From: Rhyzopertha dominica
Taxonomy: Eukaryota; Arthropoda; Insecta; Coleoptera; Bostrichidae
NCBI GenBank assembly: GCA_025024175.1
Contig: QCXZ01000064.1
Coordinates: 44,165,325-44,229,324 of the forward strand
DNA: 64,000 nt
Direction: 5' to 3'
Shown: positions 33,684 through 44,719 of the stretch, piece by piece
Position numbering within the stretch: position 1 is the stretch's first letter
How the letters are laid out: every line of letters starts with the position of its first letter
Notes under the pieces: model-generated
Told to the model about the DNA's origin: nothing
Database searches by the model: none
The model's input: only the letters and a program-made list of their open reading frames with translations
Translations under genes and position numbers: made by a program

Positions 33684-35964
33684 CAGTGGCGGCTCGTTCG
33701 GGTCGGCAGGGTCGCCACTGTCGACCCAGAATTTTAATCGAAGAATTTTTTTATCGTATTTTTATGTATATTTTGTTTTATTATGTTCAGATATCTTGAA
33801 ACAGTTGGAGCGTATTTTTTTTGCATTACCATCAAATTATTAATTAGACAAAATCACATTTTTACCGGTTATCTCGAAAAATTTACGCTACTCGGCAACC
33901 GTGGCTGGGCCGTGTATGTGTTTGTCATCCAAGCGCTGGGTCGGGCAGACCGCATCGTATAAGGAAGCAATAGCATCGTTTTCCTATGAGCTGAACAAAG
34001 ACGCAACCCTGCGCGCATATTGAATCCTGAGGCGAAAATTGAGACTTGGCAATGCTTGGGTCAGGCAGACAGCATAAAACGTTAAAACGGACTTCATCAT
34101 TTATTTCAATTATTTCAAGTTATTTTTTAATCAACCAATTATAGTTCTGTTTTCTACTGAGTATTACAAATTATCTGATTGACACCCTTTACATGCTTAC
34201 AGTTTTTTTATAATCATAATTTAATTTTACGTATATATGTTTTTATTGAAGTTAATAAAGGAGGCCCGGCATTCATAATCGTCGGATTCCGAAAATTAAT
34301 TTTGACATGTACATTGAACAACAATTTTATATATATAGTTCAATACTGAAATCATAAAAAAACTACCCGAATGTTCTACGAAATTTTTCATTTTCCCAAG
34401 ACTATTGTAAGAGCTATCCTCTTAAATAAACAATTTTAAGCAGATACCTTCAAACATTTAATAGAATTAATTAAATACTTGTTATAAATTTAGTCAATCT
34501 GAAATCATCGAAGAACTACATACAAAAAGAAAACAACAAAATAAGTAAGCGCCAATACCCATATAATCGCTTAATGCTGTCTGCCGGACTTCTTCGGATT
34601 GGGCTCGACATATATCGGCTTTTCCTCTCTGGTGCAGTACAGGTGCACGCTTAACGTTGAAATTATGAAGCGAGTTGCCAGATTAGGCTAGATTAGACTG
34701 AACTATCTTTTTAACTTGCGGAGATATGAAAATTTACAGAATTAGCAAGTCGTCAGTTTGGGCTACTTTAAAATATGCACAATCCATGATAACGGCATTG
34801 GGAAGAAATAAAACGTGGACGATTAGAACAGGTTAACATGCTTGTCCTGACGATTTTGTTGCATTTTTATAGAATTGGCGTTTTTTTGGTGGAGTTATTC
34901 AGGTTACAAACCAATCCATAACTGTTTTTAACCTCAAATAAAATATGTTTCGCGCTTTTGTTTTTCTTTATAATCAATTTTCTCCCTCAACAGAATTTGA
35001 ATTATTAGATGGAAAAAAATTTCTGTCATTCAAATCAAAATTTCCTCAAAATTTAGTTGATCATGTCAGTAACTTATATCCACACTTGCTATATAAACTT
35101 AAGCTAGAAAACGAATTTAGAAGTTTTATACAGTGATGGCAATATTTTTGGATAATCACAAAAGTTAGAAGACATGATGCAATTTATATATTCCAATTCC
35201 TTACAAAATGATGTACCAGAAATTTATAAGCTTTTATCAAATATTTTGTCATTACCTGCTACCTCAGCTTCTAACGAGAGATTTTTTTCTACATTAAAAA
35301 GAATATAAACTTTTGCAAGAAATTCCACGAGTCAAACCCGTTTAAATAATTTGTCTATGATATCAATGGAAAAAGCGTTTTTGAAACTTCAAGAAAATCC
35401 TCACTTTTACGACAATATAATAGACCACTTCGCTTCACAAAAAGAGAGAAGAATTGAACTCATCTACAAAAAAATTTAGAAACAATATGTACCTATACTT
35501 ACCTATTTAAAAAAAGAATATTTGTTCATTTTATTTTACAAATGAAAGCCATAATTATGTACATATTTAATTTCGTTATACATGAATGATAAATTTTTCT
35601 TTTTATTTGGATTTTATCGTTTTGCCAGAATATATATTTTTTATATATTATTATTAACTTGTTGAATATTTGTTGATTAATCGTTTTTGTATATTTTATA
35701 AGACTTTTTTTATTTTTTATTAACTGTCTGATCCTAATAATTAACAAAGCTGTTCCAAATCTTTTCCTGGCAAGAGATCACCTAGACCTTCTCGTTGGTT
35801 CTTGCCGAACGATATTATTTATAGAATTAGTGGCAGTAATAAACAACAACAACTACGAGTATATACAAAATTAGTTACTAATTTATAAATAAATAATATG
35901 ACCAACTAGAGTGGACCAAAGTTTTTACTGCCGACCCAATAGAATTTGTCACGAGCCGCCACTG
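33684..35964 (+). mobile_element. hAT element (ZMYM1-like type) with perfect 8-bp duplication
   Basis: The element has 14-bp terminal inverted repeats, CAGTGGCGGCTCGT at 33684-33697 and its complement at 35951-35964. Just inside are inverted GGGTCGGCAG blocks. The flanks are ATATATAC on both sides (33676-33683 and 35965-35972), a perfect 8-bp target duplication. The right half encodes the C-terminal region of a hAT transposase. The left half has no recognisable coding sequence, so the N-terminal and catalytic parts have been lost or have decayed. Confidence 0.93.
34945..35478 (+). pseudogene. hAT transposase C-terminal region, broken
   Basis: The frame begins MFRAFVFLYNQFSPSTEFEL and runs to a stop at 35134. 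After a shift it resumes with NDVPEIYKLLSNILSLPATS, then ASNERFFSTLKRI, a stop, and RLNNLSMISMEKAFLKLQEN and HFASQKERRIELIYKKI. The ASNERFFSTLKRI stretch is the dimerisation motif of the ZMYM1-like hAT group. At least two stops and one frameshift make it non-functional. Confidence 0.8.
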
Positions 35965-35972
35965 ATATATAC

Positions 35973-37967
35973 ATCAGTACATGCCACTATGATCTCGAAT
36001 CAGAAAAGGGCGACATGTAAAACTGTTGAAACCCACCCAGCACGTTTGCGGCTGAATCACTAGTCGCTCAACATTTTCGACCTTCAGAGTAGAATTCACT
36101 GCGGTTGCCAGATTTTGGCGACCAGCAGCTAAGTACAACCCAAATATATAGTCGCCTGAACGCATTTCAAATGAACATAAGAGATAATTATTGTGTTTAC
36201 ATGTCAATATATGTTATGAAGATGTATGACCATTTGATTTCTAGTCAAACATGCTAACCACTGAAGAACCTAGCCATAGTAGCGATTCCGCTCTAAAGTT
36301 CGACGATACTGAGCGACGAGCGATTCAGCTGCAAATGCGTCAGATGACGTTCAGCAGCGTTACATGTAGTAATTTTTTGTGTATATGCCGCTTTGACCTC
36401 GAATTTGATTAGGGCTTTGATAGTGCACCTTTAACCTTTGATCAAAAGGTCCCGCGTTCAAATCCCGATCAAAGGTGGCAATGCCTTTTCATAACATATA
36501 TGCTGGCTTTGTTGGCCTGTTAACTCAATAACTACCTCCTATTTCATTTAAAATGCATTCATTGTCTTTGACTAGTTAGTTATCTATGTTCAAATTTGTT
36601 TGTATTACAATCTTTATATCACGGCAACCTTATTCGAAAAAATAAAAACCTTATGCAGTAAGCTCTCACCGCCCTCTCTTTCTGGCTTTGCAGATATTCT
36701 CGATTCTCTTTTCTCTTAAGAACTGCAAACATCATATTGTTAACAAAATCGCAGTCAAAGTCAATAAGGCTCAAGATAGACCACACTATGTTAATAAATC
36801 CAGTAAGGAATCCAAAAATGCAATAATATACAAGGTGCACCGTTTAAAATAACAATTTCCTGTTAATCAACATTCCCGTTATTTTAGGGGATTTCACTCA
36901 TTCTGGGGGTTTTTACAATTATTTCTTTTGTGGGAGTTTAAAAATCCACCAAGCCACTCTGACTACAAAACGCTAAATACTTGAACAAGGAATGACCGTA
37001 GTCAGAATTTGATCACAAATATGGATTATAATATTGATTACACATTTCACCACCTCGAAATATATGAAGTCCGATTTCGTATACATCTTCGTAATATGAT
37101 ATCATAGGGATTAAATATATATGTGTCATATAAGTATATAGCATCTGTTAACACGCTGGGATAGGAGTGGGATACCCTGTAGATATGACTTCTTCATAAA
37201 TGTATTTCGTCAGGTACGTAAACAGGAGTCGTCACCGATAATCTACCATGCTAATTATTGCTTTCAGTGTATTGTGTTCGTTAAGCACTTAAATGCGCTA
37301 ACTAGGCTTTTAATCGTATAAGCATTAAATTAAAGAAAAGCCGTATAAGTGTATTAACTACATTGTTAGAGAAGAAAAGTCGACTGTAACTGTCTCTAAT
37401 ATTTAAAATTATGATAGAAGATGGATAGCGGTAACATGCAACGGTTTAATGGGGACGGGGGAGGGGGCAAGGTAGAAGTCGATAAAAAGCTTTTTTAGAG
37501 TAATCAAATTCGTTCGGAGCAAAAATGGGATCTCTTACTCCCCGTACTCAAAATATATATACTTTTATTTTAAATACCTATGTTAAACTTTACCAAAAAG
37601 TTGTACAAGAAAAACAGTTCTAACTATTGTAGAAACCATACCTGACCGTCCTTCCTGATTTTGACACTGTGATATTTGCAAAAAATGAACAACTGCGGAC
37701 CTTACTAGATGTATTTTAACCTGGTTTAACTCAACTTCTCAATAAAACAAAAGAATATTATATTACTGTCAAGACTTTTGTATCGTTTCACCTAGCCATT
37801 TTCTTAATAAACAGCAATGATATTTTAATTCGTAGGTCAAGAAAGCATCAATACAAGCCAATATAGTATAAACATAAAAAGTGTCATAAGGGCAGTGGTA
37901 TTTTTTACATTTTCTTTTTTTAAGGTGCGTGCCAGCAGGTATTTTACTAAAGGTAGTAGAATACACG
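35973..37967. other. Upstream region of the first CRAL-TRIO gene
   Basis: No coding exon is recognised in this 2 kb. A tRNA-like RNA polymerase III box pair is listed separately at 36411-36490. Just before the first coding exon, TTTCTTTTTTTAAG (ending 37924) looks like a splice acceptor, so a 5' untranslated exon farther upstream is likely but I cannot place it. Confidence 0.45.
36411..36490 (+). repeat. tRNA-like sequence, possible SINE head or tRNA pseudogene
   Basis: TAGTGCACC (36421-36429) resembles the A box, and CGTTCAAATCC (36455-36465) is a good B box at tRNA-like spacing. ACCTT-TGATCAA-AAGGT between them forms a five-pair anticodon-like arm. The T-arm stem does not pair (CCCGC against CCCGA), and position 33 of the loop is G rather than T, so this is not a functional tRNA. 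Confidence 0.35.
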
Positions 37968-38281
37968 ATGACGTCCCCAAGTCTTGTAGAAAGAAGAAGG
38001 CGACTGGTACAAATAAATTTCACTGTGGAATCTCTAGCAAAAGCCGAGCGGATCAGACTGTCTGATGTCCACGAGCTGCAGAAGTTGCTAAATAATGAAA
38101 TCAACCTGTCACATCTCACTGATGAGCAAGCTGCCTGTTTTCTGTTGTCATGTGACAATAACGTTGAACAAGCCGTGGCAATAATTCGAGTGCATTATAA
38201 GCAGAAGAGAAAACTTAAGTGTGTATTCACCAATAGGACTCTAGCTAGGCCAGAACTGCGGACCCAAATTCAAATTTGCTC
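37968..38281 (+). CDS. CRAL-TRIO domain protein (gene A), coding exon 1
   Basis: The exon starts at ATG 37968 and ends with TC of a Ser codon before GTAAGA. It encodes residues 1-105 (last codon split). Residues 45-82, with HLTDEQAACFLLSCDNNVEQ followed by AVAIIRVHYKQKRK, form the CRAL_TRIO_N helical domain, in which FLxxCxxxVExA is the usual core. A GTG-initiated extension to 37929 is open but crosses a likely splice acceptor, so I chose the ATG, which also aligns with the paralog. Exons 37968-38281, 44029-44215, 44274-44450 and 44502-44693 join to 870 nt encoding 289 residues, a normal length for an insect alpha-tocopherol-transfer-protein-like CRAL-TRIO protein. Such proteins carry small hydrophobic ligands (tocopherol, retinoids, phosphoinositides) between membranes; the ligand here is unknown. 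Confidence 0.92.
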
Positions 38282-38419
38282 GTAAGATATTATAACTACT
38301 ATTTAATTCATATGATTTTCCCATTCCGGCCATTACAATAATACATTTTTTCTAAATTATAAAATCATAACCCTTTTTGCCTTCAAGATGTTGGAGTATT
38401 AGTAATCATACATATTTTC

Positions 38420-38800
38420 GATCACTAATTCAGTTCTGTATTCAGCTCATATGCTTCTCTTTAAATACTGTCAGCTACCCCATGTCTCTTTAGTCTTACT
38501 CTCCTCTTGATGTGCTTATGGCTTCCCATACTCTTCGTACTTGTCTACCATTCTCCATTTACATAAAGTGTCCAATCCAAACCATTTCAATCACTTGTTT
38601 TCCTCAATCGCTTCTAAAATATATTCCACTTTTACTTCCTCTCTCGATCCATCATTTCTTACTCCATCTAGTCTTGTGATCCCTAAAATTCTTGAATTTT
38701 TTATTTCCATAGGCTGTATTCTGCTACAGAGTCCCTCAAATAATACCCATGATTCGCATCCATAAATGAGCACTGGCTTGAACACGCTAATTTTTGTCCT
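38420..38800 (-). mobile_element. LINE C-terminal reverse transcriptase remnant
   Basis: The minus-strand frame at 38591-38785 encodes FKPVLIYGCESWVLFEGLCS, then RIQPMEIKNSRILGITRLDG and VRNDGSREEVKVEYILEAIE. Past a stop it continues LKWFG. This is the conserved post-RT region of insect LINEs, where live copies read YGCExW...RIxxxExxxLR and LKWFGH. The 5' part is missing, as expected from 5' truncation. Confidence 0.8.
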
Positions 38801-39981
38801 GTCTTAAACTTTTATTCTAAAACACCTCGCCATAAAANACGTACAATGCTGTAGCCTTTCTGTTTCTTATTCTGATTGTCAAAGATTGCAAAAGAACGAT
38901 AGCGTGTCTTCTCAATGGAATTATTTGCCGATACTGTGTGGTTGTTATCAGTACACTAACTCCCTGCACATAACAAAAAATAATACAAGATTAGCATAAT
39001 AATAATAACTACCTCCACCAGGCCCCGAATGTCTTCAAAATTTAAACTAATTAACAAGACTGCAGGAAGTGTTGGTAGGCAAAGCGAATCTGGTCACCTC
39101 ATAGCAAGAAACCCCCAAACAAAAAGTTCACTCAAGAAAGCTGAACAATAGGATCGGTTCAGCTGATCTGCTTCCCCCAAGCTTGCAAATACACAACACA
39201 ATTGCAAGATTAATTGCAGTAAACGCTTAAGATGACAGGCATGGAAAACACCTCGGTCAAATTTGGATATTACCTATAGTATGTATGATGCATGACTAAC
39301 TTGTTTTTTCTATCGCAAACGATCCTTCATAAAGGAACAATAATTTCAGGGTTTGTAATGCAGATGATAAATTACTCGCTCCTATATATAAGAGTACCGA
39401 ATCATCCGAAATTAGGTGCATCATGTGCAGGACACCTACGAGCTCTCTGAGTAGCCTTGCAAGCCAGTCTCGCGAGCTAATACTAATTTCTTCTTCAGCG
39501 AAACGTCTTATTTTTCTACATTTTCATACTGAATACCCGTTGGTAACAAGCTTTTGCAGACTACAATTAACTGTAGCTCCTCCGGAGCAAATCCCGTAGA
39601 CTCGTGAATTAACTGATTTAAGAATTTCGCGAATCTCGGTAGTTCTTAAACCCATCGAGTCTGATGATCGCTACCATATGCATGATATAAACGTCCGAGT
39701 TCTTATTAACAATGTGGTTTATAGAATCTAGCGCAGCCCAAGATCGAAGATTGTTGTAGTTCACCTGAATTGTTTAAGCGAGTACCATGTAGATCCCGAG
39801 GGACGAAACTTTTCGGTACGGTGACTTTCTAGGTAGCGAGAAACAGGCGCTTGCAGATTGGGCAACCAGACCGACATTCGCGCTGTTTGCTAAGGTTTCT
39901 TCTTAGCGTATGTTCTCGAAGCTTCCGTACTAGGCAGGGAGATAGCTCTAAAAAATTCGAGCATATTTATCGATCGGTATA

Positions 39982-41095
39982 CAGGGTGATTCACTCAAAC
40001 CGTTCATTTAGGGAGTCAGAGTCCGGATTGAATTCTGAAAATTTGTAGTTAGATATAATAAATAATAAAACAAAAGAATGTTACAAACGTCAAGATTTAT
40101 GCTGGTGTTAAAAAGATGCAGAACCAACAGTATTCGACAGAAAACATTTATAATTTGTTTCTGATACATGGAAAATGCAACAAAGTTGTTGAAAGAACTT
40201 GCCGAGTATTTAACACGGAATATCCAAAGCTGCCAGCGATCAACAAAGCAAAATTTAGATGACTGGAATCAAATTTCTTACATTTTGGGGGCATAAAGTG
40301 TGTGAAAAGAGTTAGACAATATGTCACTGTGGAGGAAGATGACATACTAAATGTATTACCATATTTCGGTGCCTATCCTCGGAGTTCTATAAGGAGTGCA
40401 GTGCAAGAATTAGGTCTTTCGTATTCCTCAATCCAAAGAATTTTGCATAACAATAGACTGCACGACTACTCTTTTACACCTGTACAAGCATTTTTGGTGC
40501 AACTACAAGAAAATGAAAACTTACTGAGCAAAATTATCTGGACCGACGAATCGAAGTTTAACAAAGAAGGCATTGTAAACAGGCGGAACGAGTACTTCTG
40601 AGCTGCAGCCAATCCACATCTAGTTAGAGAAGCAGGTTATTAGGATACCTTCAGCTTTAACGTATTTTGTTTAGTTATGCACGACAGAATATGCTTTCAC
40701 ATTTATGAGGAAAATCTAACTAACGAAAGATGTTTGCGAATTTTGAGGACGCATTTTTTTAGACAATTTGCCACTAAACCCACTTGTATCTACATGGTAC
40801 CAAATGGACGGAGCACCAGCTCATTCGTCAAGGGATGTTGATGGCGAATTAACTAGAGTGTTTGAAGATCGGTGGATGGGCCGCAATTGACCGTAGGCCT
40901 GCCCACTACGTTCGCCGGATCTAACACCTATAGACTTTTTTGTGTGGGGATCTATTAAAAGTAAAGTGTATGAAACACCAGTTGCAACCAAAGAAGAACT
41001 AGTACAGAGAGTCAGGATTGCCTTTAATTAGCTGAACACTCAACAGATAAGGGCTACAAATGAAGGTGGACATTCGCGAATAGTGCGGTGTGAGT
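39982..41095 (+). mobile_element. Mariner-like element with DUF4817-type transposase, decayed
   Basis: The left terminus is TA followed by CAGGGTGATTCACTC (39982). The frame starts at about 40116 with QNQQYSTENIYNLFLIHGKC and breaks at a stop near 40258. It continues with VRQYVTVEEDDIL, SSIRSAVQELGLSYSSIQRI and KIIWTDESKFNKEGIVNRRN, which is the first catalytic Asp block. After a Trp-to-stop change at 40599 it runs DTFSFNVFCLVMHDRICFHI, then MDGAPAHSSRDVDGELTRVF (second Asp) and SPDLTPIDFFVWGSIKSKVY (third Asp). All three catalytic acidic residues are still legible, but stops and frameshifts kill it. The right terminus is not found; the sequence passes into gypsy-derived DNA near 41100. Confidence 0.85.
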
Positions 41096-41199
41096 TTTCT
41101 TTGCACCCAAATGTCCCGCAGTGACCTCTCCGTGAATTTTGTGAAGTACTTCTGATCTTTTGGACACCGGAACAATATCCTGGTTCCTTCCCTCTTTAG

Positions 41200-43895
41200 C
41201 GTTGGCACTTTCTTAATCCTGCTTCAGCACTCTCTTTTCCACGACTAACGACTCCCACTGAGCCCAATAACACTTCAAAGATGGGCTTCTGGCGGATATG
41301 TCCTTCTATTCCGGTCTTTGTCTACTCTCCGTAAACTCTAAAATACGTCTGATTTCATCGTCCTTCTCTTAAAATGTCCACCTTCCATATGGTCGTAAAA
41401 CGGTTTATCTACCTTGTCGGCTTTTGATCCGTTCTATCGCATTGCTTACATTTATACCATACGGTGTTCTGGATAGGACATCGGCGTTGACGTGCAATTT
41501 CCCTTTCTGGTGTTCTAGTCGAAACTGATATTCCTGAAGCCGTTCTATTTATCGAGCTATCGGTTCTTCCGGGATATTAAAATTTAATAACTATGCCAAA
41601 GAAGCGTGATCCGTCCGTAGCAGGAAAGGGTGTATTTATAAAAATGCTCTACGGTTTATTACTAACAATTCCCTCCTAGTCACACAGCAATTCCTTTCGG
41701 TCTTTAAAAGTGTCTGCTGAAGTACGTAATAAGGCGTTCTTCACCACCTTGCATTTGCGATAGCACACCACCGAGTCCCATATCTATTACTAGTGTTCGT
41801 GTGGTAAACTCAAATCCAGGTCTTGAATATACAAGGCTTGTCGAAGGCTTCATAGTATGTGGCAGGTACATTACATTATATAAATGAAATTATACTAAAC
41901 TGCCAATGCCACAAGCCATTGCAGGTCGTAAAAGCAGTCTTTTCTCTATCCTGCGGATGAATTTCCACTTACCAATATCCACTTTTCAAATCCTAATTCG
42001 TCGTCATTACTTGTCAAGTTGTCTTTTTCTGTAATACTTTTAGTTTTCGGTACCGGATACAAAACCGCCTACTTCCATCTTTCTTCTTGGCGAATATAGA
42101 AGGCGAAGACGATGGACTATTGCAAGGTTCGACAATATCCTGCTTACTCTTGTCTTGCAGTAACATAATGACCAGTACCCTTCGCGGCATTTGTTTTGTC
42201 GGCTGATGGCCGCCGATGTTGATTCGGTGTTGAACTATGTTCGTCCTTCCTATATCTTATTCATTTTCGAAAAATACAGCTGCAAACGTACTCAAAAAAA
42301 TACTCAGCGGCGATCTTTTATTCGGCTGACAACTTTTCAGTGAAACCACCAAAAATAATTGATATCGCTCTAGATACTATTCTTTGGTTTTTCTGCCAGC
42401 TGAAGTCTTTCTGGCCCTTCAACCTCGCTTACCACAACAATCTCCCTTTGTTTATTTCACCTCATATGCGTAAACGCTTAGAAGCCTACCAGGTATGTAC
42501 TTTATTGTTCCTTGTGGTAATAATTGTCCGTCCGAGAATAACCCGATCGCAAGCAGAAATTGATTCTAATATTACGACCAAGTCTCTACTGGTGTTGTTC
42601 GCAACCTCTACGAGTTACCATCTTGGTTCTTGCTGGCATAACCGGGCATATAATCCCTCTACTTGTCAGTATTTTTCTCAACTGGCTGTAAAAGGTGGGT
42701 TGTGCTCTCCATTTTGGTAAAAATCCTTTCTCGCAATTGTATGCGTTGCGCCGGCATAAACAATTATTTGACAATATGTTCAAGTAATTTTCCGGTCTAA
42801 TACACGGCTGTTCTTTCCACTATGTAGCTGAGAAGTACTTACTTGGACAGTCAGGGCATGGAGAAGATTAACGAGCTTCTGTTCCGCAAAACTGGCTATT
42901 AGAGGTTTCCCTGTTGTTCCCGTGGCTGATAGTCCTCCGGATAACGAGGCGATGCCCTACACTCTAAAAATATCTTAGCTGATTGCACTTGTAACATCTC
43001 GGAGATCTATGTGCCGTACGTGCTGCATCCTTGTCGATGATTATATGCTTTAACATTATAATTGCATCCGTCAGTGAAGCGATTGTTTCCTTCATGTCAT
43101 CGTTAGAGCAATTATTGTCTTGTAAGTTCACTTCTCTAATTCTACAGTATTCAGTCCCAACAACTTAAGGTTTTGCTGCGATTTCAGATCTCTCAAGCCA
43201 TCCATAAACACATCTAGTGTCATACTCCTCAGGATATTGTTGGTCAGTGTCGGTATCAAGCTGCACTAGCTTAAACACGTCCGTACTAAACTGCTGTAAC
43301 ATTTCTTCGGTACTTTAACGCGTGGTCCTAAACTGGGTCCGGTAGAGCCGTTCTATTGGCTTATATGCGTCCGAAGTATTCGGTATTCTGCTTGCTTATC
43401 TGAGGAAGCACTTTGTGAGACGTTACGTGCATCTCCACATAGCGGTATGATGAACGACGACTTCTTATTGCTCCAACCATTTGCTAGTTCAGCAACTTTA
43501 AACTGGTGTAAGTAGGTAGACCAAGCCGATTGATAGTCGTAAGTAGGTAGTTTAACCGTTGCCATCATCATATTGTCAAGTGATTCTTATTCTCTATTTC
43601 TGTGCTTTACGCATTTTGACGTACGTTCTTAGTTTCAGTTTCAACATGGTTTAGTACATGGCTGGATTTCGTTTTGTCCTACCTCAATTTGCTCCTGCAG
43701 CCCTTCTTTTCCAGCCTTCATTTCCTGCGACATCTCTGTTATATCCTCCATTTTACCAGACGTACTTCTGGTTTCTGGTATCATAAATACGACTGCTCAG
43801 TATCCATCAATCCGCATTCCTCTAATAAAATACAACTTCACAATCGTATCCCCTTTCTGACACCAAATGCAACATGCGTGTCGGGTTGATGCTAT
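41200..43895 (-). mobile_element. Ty3/gypsy LTR retrotransposon remnant
   Basis: Read on the minus strand, the order is gag, then pol. The primer-site region reads TTTGGTGTCAGAAAGGGG near 43850-43870. Gag follows at 43353-43571, with WSTYLHQFKVAELANGWSNK. The RT start lies near 42030-42230, with a degenerate INIGGHQPTKQ and VEPCNSPSSSPSIFAKKKDG, then SRRF-IRYRKL. RNase H is near 41600-41740, with GGEERLITYFSRHF and later a YGRITLLWH block. Many stops and shifts are present and no LTR pair is recognised. It lies antisense to the host gene within its first intron. The 3' end is lost against the mariner. Confidence 0.8.
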
Positions 43896-44028
43896 TAAAA
43901 CAAAAAGTTGTAAGAATACAATCTGTTTATTACTTTAACACCTGACCGAAATGTCATACGTCAGAAAAACTTAAAAGCTTCACTAAAATCACTTATCATG
44001 CTTGATCCTCACAGCATTTTTTTTTCAG

Positions 44029-44215
44029 ACGTTATGCTCTACTTCCTAGAACTGAAGACAATCATGCTGTAGTATATCATAAACAACAAAACGTAGGTTT
44101 TTTTAATTTAACAGATTTCATTACTTTATTGGCTATGATGCTAGACATAGTAATATATGACAACTCTTACGATAACCCACCTGCAGGATTAATTGTGCTT
44201 TTTGACATGAAAGGG
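44029..44215 (+). CDS. CRAL-TRIO domain protein (gene A), coding exon 2
   Basis: This 187-nt exon supplies the last base of Ser105 and runs to Gly167. It encodes RYALLPRTEDNHAVVYHKQQ, then NLTDFITLLAMMLDIVIYDN and PPAGLIVLFDMKG. The stretch ending in FDMKG is the start of the Sec14-like lipid-binding lobe. The acceptor is a long T tract with CAG and the donor is GTGAGT. The exon ends in phase 0. Confidence 0.9.
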
Positions 44216-44273
44216 GTGAGTTCTATAATATGCACGTTTTGTCTATCAGAAAAAAAGCAAAAGATTGTTACAG

Positions 44274-44450
44274 GTCTCACTGTTACATCTTATGAAACTA
44301 CGATATTCAATTGTAAAAAATTACTCAATTTTTGTCCAGGAAGGGTTGCCGATCAAACTGGAAAGAGTATACATTTTTAACGTTCCGTGGTATATAGATA
44401 AGTTTATGAACTTCTTAACTCCAATGTTAAATGAACATATGATTTCTTGT
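44274..44450 (+). CDS. CRAL-TRIO domain protein (gene A), coding exon 3
   Basis: This 177-nt exon encodes residues 168-226 in phase 0, from VSLLHLMKLRYSIVKNYSIF to NEHMISC. The stretch EGLPIKLERVYIFNVPWYID then KFMNFLTPMLNE matches the family core, where most members read ALPxRLKxIHxINxPxxxDxxxxxxKPF. The introns on each side are only 58 bp (44216-44273) and 51 bp (44451-44501). The acceptor GATTGTTACAG was chosen over an earlier TATCAG because only the former keeps the frame open and aligned. Confidence 0.88.
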
Positions 44451-44501
44451 GTAAGTTTAATACATTTGCTATTGATTTGTCTTAACCTATTATATTATTA
44501 G

Positions 44502-44693
44502 TTACATTTCTTTCCTCCCGGAGCTGGCCTCGAGGAGCTTCACAAGTACTTTAATAAGGCACATTTACCTGAAGAGCTCGGTGGTGACCTCCCATCATAC
44601 GAAGTGTTACATGAAAAAATAATCGAAAAAATGGAAGCCATGGAATCGTACTTTGACGAAGAAGAAAAGCAGTGGTCTGAACAGGCCTGTTGA
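44502..44693 (+). CDS. CRAL-TRIO domain protein (gene A), last coding exon
   Basis: This 192-nt exon encodes residues 227-289 and the TGA stop at 44691-44693. LHFFPPGAGLEELHKYFNKA is followed by HLPEELGGDLPSYEVLHEKI; LPEELGG is the LPxEYGG signature that ends the lipid-binding lobe. The C-terminus is acidic and helical (MEAMESYFDEEEKQW). Nothing is missing, so gene A looks intact and probably functional despite the loaded first intron. Confidence 0.9.
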   Translation, partial: LHFFPPGAGLEELHKYFNKAHLPEELGGDLPSYEVLHEKIIEKMEAMESYFDEEEKQWSEQAC

Positions 44694-44713
44694 TTTTTCA
44701 TTTTATCGTCATA

Positions 44714-44719
44714 AATAAA
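44714..44719 (+). other. Polyadenylation signal of gene A
   Basis: AATAAA lies 20 bp after the stop codon of gene A. This is the only canonical signal close to the stop and is the natural 3' end signal, although 20 bp would be a short 3' untranslated region. Confidence 0.5.

Larger units (their letters stand above)
38282..44028 (+). other. Gene A intron 1, filled with retroelements and a mariner
   Basis: This 5.7-kb intron runs from a GTAAGA donor to a TTTTTTTTTCAG acceptor. It contains a LINE tail (38420-38800), an unassigned slightly GC-richer stretch (about 39400-39970, no domain found), a mariner (39982-41095) and a Ty3/gypsy remnant (41200-43895). Splicing across it restores one Ser codon (TC|A), which supports the join despite the insertions. 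Confidence 0.85.

Noticed and set aside
37929..37967. GTG-initiated N-terminal extension of CRAL-TRIO gene A
   Set aside because: A likely splice acceptor ends at 37924, GTG starts are not expected in an insect gene, and the paralog supports the ATG at 37968.
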